DNA of 64,000 nt, from positions 1,340,526-1,404,525 of the forward strand of contig JALRMH010000003.1 in assembly GCA_026119935.1 (NCBI GenBank), given 5' to 3'. The notes beneath the pieces are model-generated. The model was not told the DNA's origin, did not search any database, and was given only the letters and a program-made list of their open reading frames with translations. Made by a program: the position numbers and the translations under genes. Below, piece by piece: positions 35,702-49,184 of this stretch (position 1 is its first letter; each line of letters starts with the position of its first letter). The DNA is from Endothia cerciana (lineage: Eukaryota > Ascomycota > Sordariomycetes > Diaporthales > Cryphonectriaceae).

Positions 35702-38200
35702 GAAGGATAGGGGGGGAGGGTGGGGTTCCGTACTATGATATTCGTTCGCATCTATATGGCGTTTCCGGTGGTAGGCTCCGAGGCCTTGATTTCCTTTGGT
35801 CCGCGTCTTCAGACTTATTCTTGTTTTCTTCGCCCAGACTCGTTCCTGGAATCGCCCCTTATCAGGTGCATGTGCCCCGGTATGTTTAGCAGATCTGCTT
35901 TGCCATCGGATCTTTATGACGACTTGTGGAAGGGTCGCTGTCTCTCGCTTGAGTTTCAACTGGTGTGTGAACACAGGGGCCAATAGTCGCTCATACATCT
36001 CTTTGCACAAGACGACAGCGAATGCAATTTGGCTCCTCCGAGCCTCTCGACACCATGAACTCATATGCATCCCACAAAACGGCCGAAGTGACTAGAATGG
36101 CCAGGGGTATCTGCCCTGCTCACCAGACGTGTAGCCTATATGTGAGCATGGCCAAGTCAACACAGGCCCCGTCGCGATATTAGGGTACAACTCGGGCCGG
36201 ACCTCACGGCAGCAACCGAGCTCAGGCCCTTGCTTAGCATGGCCTCTGGCGCAACAGACGAGGTGAGTTCCTATGCCTCCCTTGATGCTGACCACTGATC
36301 CAGCGCGGACGTCGGCGATCTTCACTCGTTGGACCTCGCCTACTCAGACATTCGTGGAGCGCTGGAAGGCGCCGGCCGCTGTTCACCCCGGGGGGTGGGG
36401 ATTATTTCGGTGGTTTTTCTTTGAGAACCTAATGCGTTGGGGAAGCACGACAGCACATATAGCTAGCTGCAGGCTGGATCAGCCTCGCTCAGGCCGCTTC
36501 TTACCCCGGATTTCGGTTTGTGGCTGAGGGTCACGACGACGGTCGTAGGGTCCCGTCCTCGGTAAGATTTCCCGGATCGGAAACTCTCGAGGAAGAATAA
36601 AGGGAACGTGAGTCAGTGCACCAGACGCTGTGCGACGGCGCAGAATATGACCCGAGTCGGGACTGGCCATGTTTGTGACTGTGGCGATGTGATACTTGCG
36701 TCCCGTCTCACCAGCCCTGCCGTCGTGCCCCGCGTCTCCTCCTATAACACCAGCCCGAGGCGAGGTGCGCGCCCCACAATCTCGGAGTCCCGGTCACAAC
36801 GGACACAAGATTCTCTATATCTCGCAGAAGCGAGGCTCGATCGCACACGGCAGCCCCCTGGGCGGGCCCGAGACATGCGCCGGCGCTCGTCGTCTGTGCG
36901 TCGTGATACTGCCGCAACTTCCCCCCAAGAACAGCCTTTTGTCAGCTCGAACCATATGTTCATGTACATAACTTGACAGCCCAAGACCGAGTAGCGGTCT
37001 GGGCACAACGTGCGGCTCATGTAGCACAGCATGTACGCGAGACTACACGTTGCAACTTCCCGAGACAGGCAACAGCTGTCGGGACCCATTTGAGTCGAAT
37101 CCTGCCCTTCCACACACAAGCTCGGAAAGTTTGCCCGGTATCATTGGGTCCGAGACGCTGGCCTAAGACATGGTGAGGAAATGAACAGGAACAGCCAAAG
37201 ATCATGCACTTGCTGAGCTGACGACGACCTCACCTAAGCTGGACACCCTCCTGAACCGAAGCATAAGCTTGTCTACCATGTTTGTGTAGCCGAACACAGG
37301 TATCACGATTCATAATTGGGAGGATTCAGGCGACATTATGCTGCAATCGTCTTGCCCTAAGACACCAAAGAGAACCGGACTATGCCATGTTATGCGGATC
37401 CTGCCGTTCAGTCAAGAGCAGACCAACGCGTCCAGAGGTCCACCGCAGGAGCAGACTGGGGAACCTGCGAGATCTCGGCATCCTGCAGTCGAGGCCAAGC
37501 GAGGCAGCCAGGACCCTTAACGATGTCGCTCGTACACCAATCTCTTCGTGGGCTGTGTGTAGATTCCACGCACCACGTCGATGCTCGTCTCCATTTTGGC
37601 CATTCTCGGGGAATTTCCCACAATTATCAGTGATCACACAGCCATTTGCCGGGCATTACACCTTGACTGCCAGCCGAGAACACAAAACGAAATCTGCAGT
37701 GCAGCAAGGCTAACGAGATGGACGACATCGGGACAGCGACGATCGTTTCGCCTTGCATTGACGCGAACATGAGACGAACTTGGGACGATCCATGTGACAC
37801 CTATAATAAAATCCTCTGACGCGTGAGGACAGCGCTCGCAGCTCGCGTAGCAGGTAGACTACAACAGGCGTGGCGAGATTCAGACTCGTCATGCTCTAAT
37901 GTTGATTTGAGTTAATCTGAATCGAAACAAACATAAGCTGTTCGACTGTAGGTGGGCGACGGATTTCGAGGATCGACGAGGCTCACAGCTTAACGCCGTC
38001 CTCGCTAGAACTCCGACGGCATTGGTCCTTTTTGGTACGCGTGTCAATACCATCCATCCTCCGTCGACCCATGGCTACAGTATAAGCTGCATTTTGTTGC
38101 GGTGCCGCGGGTGCCGTCAGGCATCATCCATCTTTCAAGGTTGCCACGAGTCTGGTGTAGCTAGCCACGGTTTAGGAAAGATCAAGTGGGTGTTTAAAAT

Positions 38201-38232
38201 AAAAGAAAAAGAAAAAGAAAAAGAAAAAGAAA
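38201..38232. repeat. GAAAAA hexamer repeat
   Basis: About five units of AAAAAG occur in tandem in a gene-free region. Confidence 0.85.
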
Positions 38233-41200
38233 GGGTTATGGACCATTGTTTGAGGAAGCTGACGTGTAGTACCTGTTGCAAGGTTTCCCGGATCGGCGTA
38301 AATCTGTCCATGCAGGTCTTGAAAGTTGGGAGGTAAGATGAACACGGATGAGGCTCCAAAAGGACCGCCTCCCGAGGCCCAACGCTGGGACGGTCTGCCG
38401 ACCAGCGGATCATTGTTGTATTGGCGCGCATCGTCCCTGGTCCACCTGAATATGCATGCACCCCACAGAGGGGCGACAATGCAGAGCACCTCAGGCTAGG
38501 TTGTTGGGATGCATTCCCATGAGCCGAGAGGGAGGGTGAGCATGGCAATCTCTGTGATGACCACCCAGCACTCGGGGAGGGGGGGGGGGCGACATGCTTC
38601 CTCGAAAATCTCAGTGATCAACAGTTCTTCAGCCTCGACTAAGCTTCAAGATGATGCATCCTAACGAGCCTCAAACCATACAAGATCGCTGAACCATAGG
38701 TGATAGATGATATGCAGGATGGAGATCTGATACTGCGGTCGCATTTGGTCCGCCTAACGGAGCTGCCCAAAAAAAGCACACCCATAGGCAGTGGGTTTGA
38801 GTATGTGATAAGTCCTTTTCAATGTGCAGAACTTCCATTTCGAGGTGTATGGGTGACTTGAAGCACGGGAAATCGGAAAGGAATCACTGCACCTTCGGTT
38901 GTTCTCCGGCCCCTCCTAGTCCAGAAATATGGGGTCCACCCTGTAAGGCTTCGATATCACGGCATTGGTCCCCAGACTTAGTGATTGCAGAGAATGCCTT
39001 GTGCATATAGTAAGGCCCAAAACAATTGGGTCCAGATACCAGCGTGTGGGCTGTAGAGATAATGCAAGCCTCCAGGTGTCTCGCCCGAGGGTCTGAGTGC
39101 AATCACAAAAAGGTGACACTGATCATGGTGAACGGCCGCAAAGCTTCGATTAGGTGGCACGGAGAACCACTCGCACAAGCGCCACTGGCATGCGTACGTA
39201 GGGATCAAGGTGGTCCTCTGAGACTTGGTCAGCAGCCACCTGATCGGTCCAGATCAAGGAGCGAGCCTGCCACCCTGCGCATGCGAGGATGTGCATCACA
39301 TCGAACGTGCATGCAGGGCCGAGGCAGCCACAGTGTTGATAGGGTGTCACCCTCAGTCGAGACAATCCACGGTGCTAGAATCTGAGGACGGTACAGCGTT
39401 TGGCGGGGGAGGTATTCCGTGCTCCCAAGAGGTCCGAAGTCACACCTTGCGCATTGCCCGTCTCTGAACGGCCACCAAGTTGTTGATCTCAGGGCAATTC
39501 GGTCCGGGATCGAGGTAGCCTAGGCAAGGTGACCATGCTGTTCATAAGTATGCGAAAGCGCCATCAGATTCGTGTTCGGGTTGCTTCTCGACATCAGTCA
39601 CTCCGCTGGAACTTGCCCCGAGTCCATTCACACGTCTGCATACACAAGTCAACATCGAGGGTTCTACGTCATGCTTTCGAGCAGATTCTCGACTGACCCT
39701 CTGTTGATGATCCCTGGCCATGGGTGTGGATGTGAGCGCCCTTCTTTGCGGTGAGGCCGAGGATGCCACGCCAGGGTGCAACTGACACGAGTTGAAGCTT
39801 TCTACTTTCGTACGTTCGCTTGAGTCAGAAACGTGGAGGGCGAGCGCATGGGCTGGGCACAGCACCGAGGCGTCCGCGGTCCCTGTAGTGAGACCCCACT
39901 GCTAAGTTAGGGAAGAAAAAAAAAAGGCCGAGATATCAAGGCTGCCGGTAGTTTCAGCATCATTGTAGCAATGGCTACCATTGCGGGAGGTTACATCGAC
40001 CTTGTCCCTGAGGGAGATAATGATGATCTGAAGTTTAGAGGACGTGGATGCAATAGGGCCACGAAGAGCTCCCGTGGTGCGTCTATAAAAACCAACATTC
40101 AGTCCTCGGGTCAGAGAGGCTAAAAGTCGGCAATGGGATCCACATCGCTAGACTAGCGACTAAAACGAGTGCTGGTGGATGAAAGGGGGAGGGGACCGAC
40201 GCAGCAGACAGTTGGTGACAAGCCGCCTCAGGACGTACGTGCGAGAGATCTCGCGCGTCGAGAGGCCGACGAAGGATTGGGCTCCATGCAGTGAGATTAA
40301 CTTGGCCGATGGGATGTCGCAGAGTGTTCGGCGACGCCAGCCTGGCCTGACGACCGGGAGGCGAGACAGGAAGAATAGGGGCGAGGAATCCCTGGGCAGT
40401 GGAATGTCCCGGAAGCCACTTTCGAAAGAAATGTGGTGCGGCCCCTCCCACTCGGCTCGTTCCTTATTTTCACCTCGAAAGTCACCGAGTCCGGTGGGAA
40501 GAACAATAAGTAGCCCGGGAATGACCCGAAAAGCAACCAGAAGTGCGGTAAGCACAAGGATACAACTGCAGAGCCTTATCAGTATGAAGAGGCGCACTCA
40601 CTGACCTCTGTCGGGTATGATTCTCGACACTGGAGTGCCTGATGCTGATTGCTCCAAGACTTCGAGCCTGTCGGGTAGGTAACAGAAACAAGAAGCAACC
40701 CACATCTCCCAATCCCTGGGGGTGGGGGGACGGACTCCACTGCTTCCAGAACGCACCAGCAGCTCCACATGACGATGAAGGACGGATAAGCGAGAATTCC
40801 GCAATCCCCCCTGGTGCCCCATAGCCGATTTTCTCGGGAACTATCCAGGACTGCCAGGGGGGGTTTTTGATCGCCACCCGGCGGTGACAACCACCTTGTT
40901 TCTGATGATGGCAGTTCCACCTGAGCAGGCGTCAGGGACGGCAGGCTGCTTCTGACCAAAGCACTACTCAGCAGGGCAGAAGTGGCAATTGTTTTAGGAG
41001 GATGCTTCTGGTGACTTGTCGTGATACGCCGAGTAACGAGGGGGCTGCAGGCTGCCGAAGCTGGCACCGGGAATGTCGCCCGGAAAAGTGAGGTCTCTCT
41101 TGCTGTGGTTTGCCCGAGGTAAATGAGACACTGACGTCTGACACACGGTTTGACAGGTTCAGGGTTGGCTCCGGGGCGCCGACTCGATCGGCTTAGAGGG

Positions 41201-41784
41201 CGTGTGGTGACACAGTCGCGAGCAGGTCCTCGGCAGCCGGCAGCCGCGTCTCCTATCGAGTCGGCCTGAAGTCGAGTCGACGTGTCTCGTGCTTTTCTTT
41301 GACTGGCCTGCGGGGCCCTGGTGATGCCTCGAGGCACGACATTAACCTCTACACCTATACTGGGCTCGTTAACACCAGGGATAGGCCGGCGGGTGAAGGT
41401 GACGTTCCTATTGAAGTGGTGCATGATGCCGGGCCCCCGCAGACGTCGGACGAGACCCCTTGTTGGGATGGGGTCGAGGTGTCGTATAGACTTCCTCGTT
41501 CCCATCCTGCCACGGGGGACGAAGCTCGGCACGTCGTGATCGGGATAGCCGGAGGAAGGCAGTGATGCATCAGGGAAGCAGATCGCGTGTGTGTGGTGGA
41601 GGGGACGGGCGGACGAGCCTGGATGTTTGATGCACTCGTCACGTCATTGGCGTGCAGGTATTCGAGGTCTCGAAAACCCTAATCCGCTTAGGTAAGCCCC
41701 ACCTCCAGGTACCGAGGCACATGGTGATCGCTGGACTGGGGTGCCTGGTTCAGGCTCCCGCGGCTGCCCTCCATGGTTTTGACG

Positions 41785-41824
41785 GTACCGCAGTACCGCA
41801 GTACCGCAGTACCGCAGTACCGCA
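41785..41824. repeat. 8-bp tandem repeat (GTACCGCA)x5
   Basis: Five perfect copies of GTACCGCA follow each other, then the pattern ends in GTAACC. Confidence 0.95.
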
Positions 41825-43482
41825 GTAACCACGCCCAGTCCAGCCCAGAAAGGCATCCATCACGAATGGGCCTTGCGACGATAGACCACACAGACACCCC
41901 TATTAGCGCGCATGTCGTGTCCAACGCCAGGCAATGTGGCGTTCAAGTCTCAGACCAAAACAACCCGCGCTCCCCGTAATGCGTGCTGTTGCATTGGGGC
42001 CCCCGAGGCACCACGAAAACTGCGTGGGCGCACCTCGAGCCGGGACAGAGTCGCGTTGCTGTGGATGCAGACGAGGGTGTGGGTGTGGACACTGCAAAAG
42101 AGATCCTGGACAGCCGTTCTCTCGATCCCACCACCGTGCGCACACGTGTCATAGGCAAAAGGAACAGCCTCAGGTGGCTGTTGAGAGCACCAGAATCAGG
42201 TCTCACTCTTGCATATCACGCGGCACACATGCGCGTCGGACGATCACGACTTGCTTCTAGCCGGGGCTTACCCAGCGGGCCGGAGGCGAGGTGAAGATCA
42301 TCCGTGCGGACGGACCCATCGCGATCTCGCCCAGGTTTCGCTCCTCGTCAGGTCTGGGCAAGGTTCTCGCCCCGTGGATGCACATGCCTCTACCATGGTA
42401 CACCCCCCGCGCCGCCTTCCCCGAGACAAGGCCCGTTGCGAGATTGCAGAAAGGTCGAATCTATGCTGGGGGCCGCCAGGCTGGGCCCGCGCTCTTGGCT
42501 CCAGCCCACAAAGTTCACAGCCGGGTCAACCGAGATTTTGCTGCGGGCGCGACAAAGGCGTGGTGGACCAGAATATTGCTGCCGCCTCCGCCTGCGGGAC
42601 GGGCCCACGAGACCAGTGACAGGCGCTCCCCTCCGCGTTACACCAATGCTGTCGCAGCCGCGCAGCGGCCCGGCATGACATGGTGCGGGCTATGAGAGAC
42701 CGCTAGGACGCGGACGCGGACGACTCGCCGGCCACATGGTTTTGCAGGACGTATAGCCCTGCCGGCCACTCCCACAGAACTTGGCAGCGTGTTGATTTTC
42801 ATTCCGGCGGTTCCAGTGTGCTAAAACAAGCTTATTTCGGCCTTGGTCGCTGCGGAGACGTTCATTCTTTTTCCCCGCCTGGCCTTGTCCCTAGAACCAT
42901 GGCAGTGCCGCTTCCTATGGTAGCGTTTTCGCGGGCACCGGCTCCGATACGACAACTGGGGCTTGAGGAGATGGCTGTTTCTTGATCTGCTTCAAAGTGG
43001 ATCGGCGGGTCTCCTGTTCATTTCCTATCTGGCCATGGATTCGCTCTGGTGCTGCTGACACAGGGGATTGTCAGCCCTGTTTGCTTTGCCGGAAACTGTA
43101 TATAGGAAGACTGAGAACAGCGGCGAAGTGCATATTGCTTCTGCGGGAGACGAAAAGAAAAAACCAGGATCAATGGGAAAAGGTGACAGAACATTACCCC
43201 CCAGCCTGCTGCAAGGTGGAAGCGAGCCCGCCGAGCCCTGGCTGGCAACTGCCGGCAGAACGAGGCACGGGCCCTTTCCGGAGCAAAGGGACTCGTTGAC
43301 ACCGTGATCGCTCCGGGTAGAGGCATCGCGGCCAGCCCTTACGCCACTGCAGTTCAGTAGCCCGTGTATCCCAGGACAGTCGTGGAAACTGCCGTCTTGC
43401 GACACTCGTTCCTCACCGTCACATAAACCCGCCGCACATCGAGACATGCCCAGCAGAAGGGCTTTGACTCTACAGAGTTGTC

Positions 43483-43878
43483 ATGGATCTGGGGGAGTCA
43501 TCTACGGACGGGCTCACCAACTTGCCAGCACGACGAACCCCATCCTTTAGACGCGTCCTGGCAGCAGCAGCGTCCGGCTCGTTCTCGGACAAGAAACCCC
43601 CAATGCTACCTACAGCTGCATACAGGAGACGCACTCTTGGCATGATGAGCACCTACGCAACCACCAACTTGAACAGCGAGGTTTCGTCGGTCACCCCTAC
43701 ATGCCAGGGCTTGCGGCTGGCAAGGCTGCATGATAAGCGAAACGCCTGGGGAGATTACGCTGCATCATCCCGTCGGCCATCACACTGGCGGCCGGGGTCT
43801 CATCTGGACTGTCAGGGAAGATCGAGGGCGAAGCAATTTTTCTATGCTCAGGAAAGCGGCCTGAATGCTACTATGTAG
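43483..43878 (+). CDS. Candidate small hypothetical protein (weak)
   Basis: An ATG-initiated frame of 131 codons (MDLGESSTDGLTNLPARR...) has some coding-like base use at third positions and a basic, Ser/Ala-rich N-terminal half. There is no signal peptide, domain or splice pattern. It is isolated in a gene-poor interval and could be a chance open frame. I list it only because it is the most coding-like stretch of this interval. Confidence 0.15.
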   Translation: MDLGESSTDGLTNLPARRTPSFRRVLAAAASGSFSDKKPPMLPTAAYRRRTLGMMSTYATTNLNSEVSSVTPTCQGLRLARLHDKRNAWGDYAASSRRPSHWRPGSHLDCQGRSRAKQFFYAQESGLNATM

Positions 43879-44159
43879 CAATAGTGGCACAACGGCGTGC
43901 CTAGGTACCGTGGCAGAGCTGAGAGGTCTGGCCACCTCGCCTCGACGGCATCTGCCCGGGTCCTAGGCCGTGACGGCGGCTCTCAAGATGCGATGCCTCA
44001 TGCGCTGGCATGCGCAAGTGTAGGCATCAAAACCACCACCGTCCGAGTTGCGCGCCCACGCTCTCAAGTACCGTGGTACCAGTACAGTCACAGCAGCGCG
44101 GCCGAGTTTCGCGTGGCTACCCAGTAGGGTCACAGGAACAAGGGATCCAAGGCACCGTC

Positions 44160-44188
44160 GGTAACCTGGAACTCGACCCCAGGTTACC
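44160..44188. repeat. Perfect 10-bp inverted repeat
   Basis: GGTAACCTGG (44160-44169) and its reverse complement CCAGGTTACC (44179-44188) are separated by 9 nt. Confidence 0.9.
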
Positions 44189-45980
44189 TCGGGAGTCCAG
44201 ACCCACCTTCCGGGTCCTCTCCTGTCTGCGGTCCCCCCACCATGCAATGACTAGGGACAGCGAGAAAGCCTGTGACTCCCTTGGCCGCCAGTATTCACCA
44301 AAGCCCTAACTCCCGCCTGCTCTGCCACAGAAGTACCCGCCCCTACGAGGCGGTCTGGTGAGCAGAGCCAGCCAGCACCTGTCAGTCTCGTCACGTCCAG
44401 CTCAAGCTCCCCCCCCCTATTCTCAGGTCTCTCGACATGGTGATACCATCGAACCATGCATAAAACACACTTTCCATGCTGGCAGGGCAAGGAACAGTCA
44501 CTCGAGCCCTTGAACTGTATGTCGCTTTCCAGATTGTGTTGCTCAGGACTCGTTTGAGGTTATCAGGGCCCCTTTCCCAGGACCATCAGATCCGGCAGCA
44601 GTGCCCCCAGATGGCGTCACAGAGGAAGGGGCCTGGCAAGTTCTGCTTCTGGACTTCGTCTACCCGGAGATGGGTCTCCCCATCGCTACTATCACCTGCT
44701 TTTGCAGCGGTCTAAGGGCCAGCCACCAGGGCCGACCGAGAGGCGGCTGGTGGATTGCGGAGGTTGCAGAGCGACCACCTGGGTAACAATGGCGAGTCGG
44801 GTAGTTCCTTCGAGGTGGATCCAGTTCGCATGACCTCTCTTCGCGGCGGCGGTTGCAATGTTGCATTTGGGCTTGATTGTGGAAGGATGCCCTTTGCCCC
44901 TGCGGACAGGACACCTCCAGGCTCCACGGTTGATCCGTACGAGTTCAGGACCAGATCGTCGTTGGCGACAGTGAACGAGAGTCGCCCAGCTGTGCCGTGC
45001 CGCATCCTACATAGTACATGCGCGTGAGCTCGATAAGCTGGAGGTCGCCCAAAACACCATCCTGAGTATGCTCTCGGTGCAGATATCCAAAGAGGAGTAG
45101 CGTTCTCGACCCCCTCCTAACCAGTTGTAAGCGCGGCCGACCCTCTCCGCCGGTCCTCCACCCTTCCCGCATTTTCTTTCAGTAGTCTCACGGGCCACTA
45201 CACACAGTTTCCCTCACACCACACACCCACAATCCTGACGGTCTTGCAACTTTCATATACCAGCCCTCCATCCTTGCAGGCCTGGTTGTCCACGCCGGGC
45301 CGCCCAGCAAGGAACCCTGACGCCAGCGAGCCTGCTTTGGATGAACCTTGACGTCGTCCCCTGAGACCCCTTCTCTTCCCTTACCGCCCCCCTTGTTGAA
45401 GAAGTTGGAGTGGCTTCCCGGTCTGTAGTCGTCCGATATGTCACATCCCAGGACAGACATCTCCCCCGTTCTCAACTCATCACTACTGTTAGCCACTCCT
45501 GCCCCCCCTCCACTGGCACACATCAGGGGTCCCACCACGCGGATGTACTGGGTACCCTGCTCATGTCTGCCAGCCTGCGTGCCCTGATCGGCTAGCTTCC
45601 TTCTCATCTGCTTCTACTCCACACTCCCAGCTCGGCTCGGAAATCATTTGCTTCAAGCTTGTCTTCTTAATATCTAGGTACCGTGCCGCTTCCTCCTCTG
45701 CCCTCGCTCTACTCTGGTGGTCCTCCAAATTTCAAGATTTGCCTTGCCATCTCGTACCACCCTATCGCCTCGTGGACCTGCGTGGGCTCGAACCTGGGAG
45801 GTTCTTACGCCTGGTGCCTCGGGCTTCTAGTCAACGTCCGTCCATCCTCTCGCCACTCTTGCAGTCGCGACCGGTATAGGATGTTTCGCGTGGACGGCCC
45901 ATAGTGAACCGAACAGCGACTTAGGGAGCGTTTCCGACTGTGTTTGCCCACTACACTCACATCGCCGCCATTCTGGGCGG

Positions 45981-48900
45981 ATGACATTCATCACACTGGG
46001 CATGACGGTCCCGTTCGAAGCGACTGGAATGGTGCCGCCTCCCCCAGGCATACACCCGCTGCCAATGTCCCGACCACAAGTGGGCATTGAGAGATTGCCC
46101 GCCCGCCGGATGAGCAATGAGCCTCGGGAGTCTATGAATTGCAAGTCATGTCGCAAGCGAAAGGTGCGAGAGCCTGGGGTCATTGCATTGCCTTCCACTG
46201 GGGCTCAACGTCTACCGATTCGTTCCACAGACGACTGACACGTTCATAACACCACAGATAAAGTGCAATCGTTTACGGCCATCATGTGAGGCTTGCCAGG
46301 TCTTCCAGTGCCCTTGCATATATGGTACGTTCCGCCTGTTCACTGGGCCATGAGCGTCCTGGACCATGATTGTGCAGCGAATGAGAGAGGACGTAGACTG
46401 ACCAGCCATCATCTTGCTGCGCACAGATGCTGTGCCGAAGAAGCGGGGCCCGAAGACAGATGTTCTAGAAGCCCTAATGAAGAGGGTCGATGGGCTCGAG
46501 GCCAGGCTGGAAGAGAAGAAGGAACAGTCTGCAACGCCGACCACAGAGAACGCTTCAGTGCCAGCTGGCCCAGCCGTGTCCCGAGAGGAGGAGGGGGGGG
46601 AGGAGTCGTCAGAAAAGCAGACCGCTGTCGAGTCAATCGAAGTGAAAGTGCAATCGATACAACCAATAGTAGAAGAGGCGCAGGCAGCGGAAGTGCCCGA
46701 ATCGGCTGTTTATACTCCTAGTCCGAGCAGGTGCGCCAAATCAACACCCAACCCGAAGACGTGGATGAGGCGATCTCTGATGGACAGTGGCTAACAGGAA
46801 TATCAGTGCTGCTTCACCGGCCGGTGTTCACCCCGATGCTCTTCTTGATTCGTACTTCTCCAGGTTCCACGCCAAACCGTTCTACATACTTGACGAGTCG
46901 TCTGTTCGGCAACGACTTCAGCTCAACCAGCTGCCAAATTACCTGGTCCATGCCATCTACGCTGTGGCAGCAAGGTATGTGATGCTCGGTCCCAGTCTCG
47001 TCGGCTGCTAACATAGTGGACACAGGTATACGCCGCACCCGAACGGGTATCAAGCAGCAGTAAAGCTGAGCCTAGAATATGCTACTCGTGCGAGGCTTGA
47101 GATAGATCTCGATGAGCCGTCCATCGATGCCCTACAGGCATGCCTTCTGCTGGTCGTTGCCTTCACTGCGGCAGGAAAAGGAAAGAAGGCATACATGCTC
47201 CTTAGTACGGCCCCATCTGGACTACCTCCTCGGATGTCATCCCGCTAACATGATTGTAGCCGCCGCTGTCGGGATGACCATGGCGCAGGAGCTGCACCGA
47301 GAAATGGATCCACGGGCTACAGTAACTCCGGTCGAACGCGAGACTCGAAGAAGGCTCTTTTGGACATGCTATTTGCTTGATCGATTCATCTCATGCGGTT
47401 CAAAACGGCCTTGTTTGGTCACAGACAAAACCATCCTCCTGCGGCTACCATGTTGGTCCCCGAATCCGGCGGCACTCCCAATAGAGGGAGAGTTCTTCCA
47501 ATGCGGGACGGCCGATCAATACATGCAAGGGACTGGGAGGAAGTCACAAGGCAGCAGTGGGATGCTCATTGAGATCAGCAGAATCCTTGGTATCACAAAC
47601 CGATATCTTGCCGCTGGGGGTGTCAAGGGCGACTCACATTTCCCCTGGCACACACTGTCGAATCTGTCAAAAATCCGTCAAGATCTCGATATATGGGCGT
47701 CCGGTACTGACGACGTCTTTTCGAGCCTCGACACGCTGTTCGGGCAAAACGACTCGACCGTACTCGTTCTTAGCAAGCTCATCTACCACCTAGTGCATTG
47801 CCTCATCTACCGACCATTCCTCCCAATCGACCTTGCAGAGCTCGCGGGAAACGGCCAACACCAGTCTTGGCAGATTGAGGCTACTAACATGTGCTTCTTG
47901 CATGCGAATGCGATTGCGGAGTTGGTGGAGCTCGGGAAGCAGACCAGGACCATCGAGTGGCCCGCCTTTGTAGGATATTGCATCTGTACCGCGGGCACGG
48001 TTCATATCCACGGCGCACATTATAGCAAGAACGGCCCGCTTGGGGAGATGAGTGTCTTCTGCTCCTCTGCCGAGTTTCTATCCAGGGAGATGCAACAGCT
48101 CAGTGAGTTGAGATTTGCATGGGCCAGCGTGCAACATCAGCGTGAGACTCTTCAGAGCATTTTCAATGCGCACTCCGAACTGGTCAAGAGTCTTGGGAAT
48201 ATGCACTATCCACCTGTCCTTCACCTCGAGGACTTCTTCGATCGATACTCCAATATCGGTGGCCCAGGAGGGCCGAGCTTCAGCTTTGACGCCGCCAACC
48301 TCTCTCTAAACGATGTCGCTGTCGACTTTACCACCGATGCATACACCGGCCCTGATTTATACTCGCCCGGGCCTGACCCAGGCTCCGAACGCCCGAACTT
48401 GAAGCGGAAAAGCATGCTTCAGGGTGGACGAAGAAGAGCTGATTCTAAAGCTTTAGCACCACTAGCTAGCAACGTCAACACTGTCATACCCACAGGGCTA
48501 CCGACTCCATCACATCCTCGAAATTCCCCTTTCTCCACCACCATGATACCTACACACCAACAGTATCAATCATCAGCGTTGATCCACAGCCCAGCATCGC
48601 TTGTTTCACATCAGGGTCTCCCGGAAACAAATTTGAATGGTATGCAGGACTCGGACGATATCGCCAATAAGGCTGCCATAGCCGCTGCAGCTGCAGCCGG
48701 CTTCACCATTCCCTCCCACCCTCCCCCACATCCCCAGGTTCACAACCCATTCAGCCCCCCGTACACCAGTTACGGTGCCACCCTGCCCAGCTCGGCCCCC
48801 GGCCCCGGCGCACGCGGTCCCTCATCCCCAGCAGCAAACAACAACTCCACGAGCGCGAACACGAGCACGAATCCCTATGACCCAATGTTCGGTGGAGTAC

Positions 48901-49184
48901 CTACTAACTCCTTCTCAAGCCCCGCTGCCTGGAACGGCGGCAATGACGGCGCCACACCCCGACCAACACCGAATTCCGCAGCAGCAGTTCCCGCTGGTGC
49001 CCAGCAGCCACAACAACTGGCACACAGTCCCAGTGGGATGAGCGCCTCCGGTGGGAGCACCGGCACCGGGCCTGGAGAGGAGAAGGATCCGTTCTTGACC
49101 CTGCTGGAGCAGCTGGCCGACAGCGAGAACGCCAGGGGGCCGGGCAACGAGTTCGACTTTTTCTTCGCGGGCTCGTCGCAATAG
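45981..49184 (+). CDS. Zn2Cys6 fungal-specific transcription factor
   Basis: Six exons (45981-46163, 46258-46324, 46427-46730, 46798-46974, 47026-47204, 47260-49184) encode 944 residues. The binuclear zinc cluster has perfect spacing, C54-X2-C57-X6-C64-X6-C71-X2-C74-X6-C81, and is assembled from exons 1 and 2, with an intron right after the basic CRKRK. A basic linker (KKRGPK) and a short coiled coil (VLEALMKRVDGLEARLEEKK) follow for dimerisation. A middle homology domain starts near HPDALLDSYFSRFHAKPFYILDE and includes RRRLFWTCYLLDRFISC. The C-terminal 300 residues are rich in Pro, Ser, Asn and Ala and end in an acidic/aromatic tail (NEFDFFFAGSSQ), typical of an activation region. The start ATG at 45981 is the first in frame; downstream ATGs at 46002 and 46029 are alternatives. 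Target genes cannot be told from the sequence. Confidence 0.93.

Larger units (their letters stand above)
35133..45980. other. Gene-poor 10.8-kb interval
   Basis: This is the largest part of the window without a supported gene. Its open frames (including a 317-codon minus-strand frame at 40579-41532 that lacks a good ATG start) show no domains, signal peptides or consistent exon joins. It contains a hairpin at 35651-35701, an A-rich hexamer repeat at 38201-38232, an 8-bp tandem repeat at 41785-41824 and a palindrome at 44160-44188. The last few hundred bases before 45981 should be the promoter of the Zn2Cys6 regulator. Non-coding transcripts cannot be excluded. Confidence 0.55.

Noticed and set aside
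40160..40597. Minus-strand frame with a hydrophobic start (ILVLTALLVAF)
   Set aside because: No ATG at its start, and the rest is Arg/Pro-rich without a conserved pattern. I could not find a convincing upstream exon.
40579..41532. 317-codon minus-strand frame in the gene-poor interval
   Set aside because: It begins with GTG rather than ATG, has a basic low-information composition and no domain; overlapping frames are open on other strands as well.
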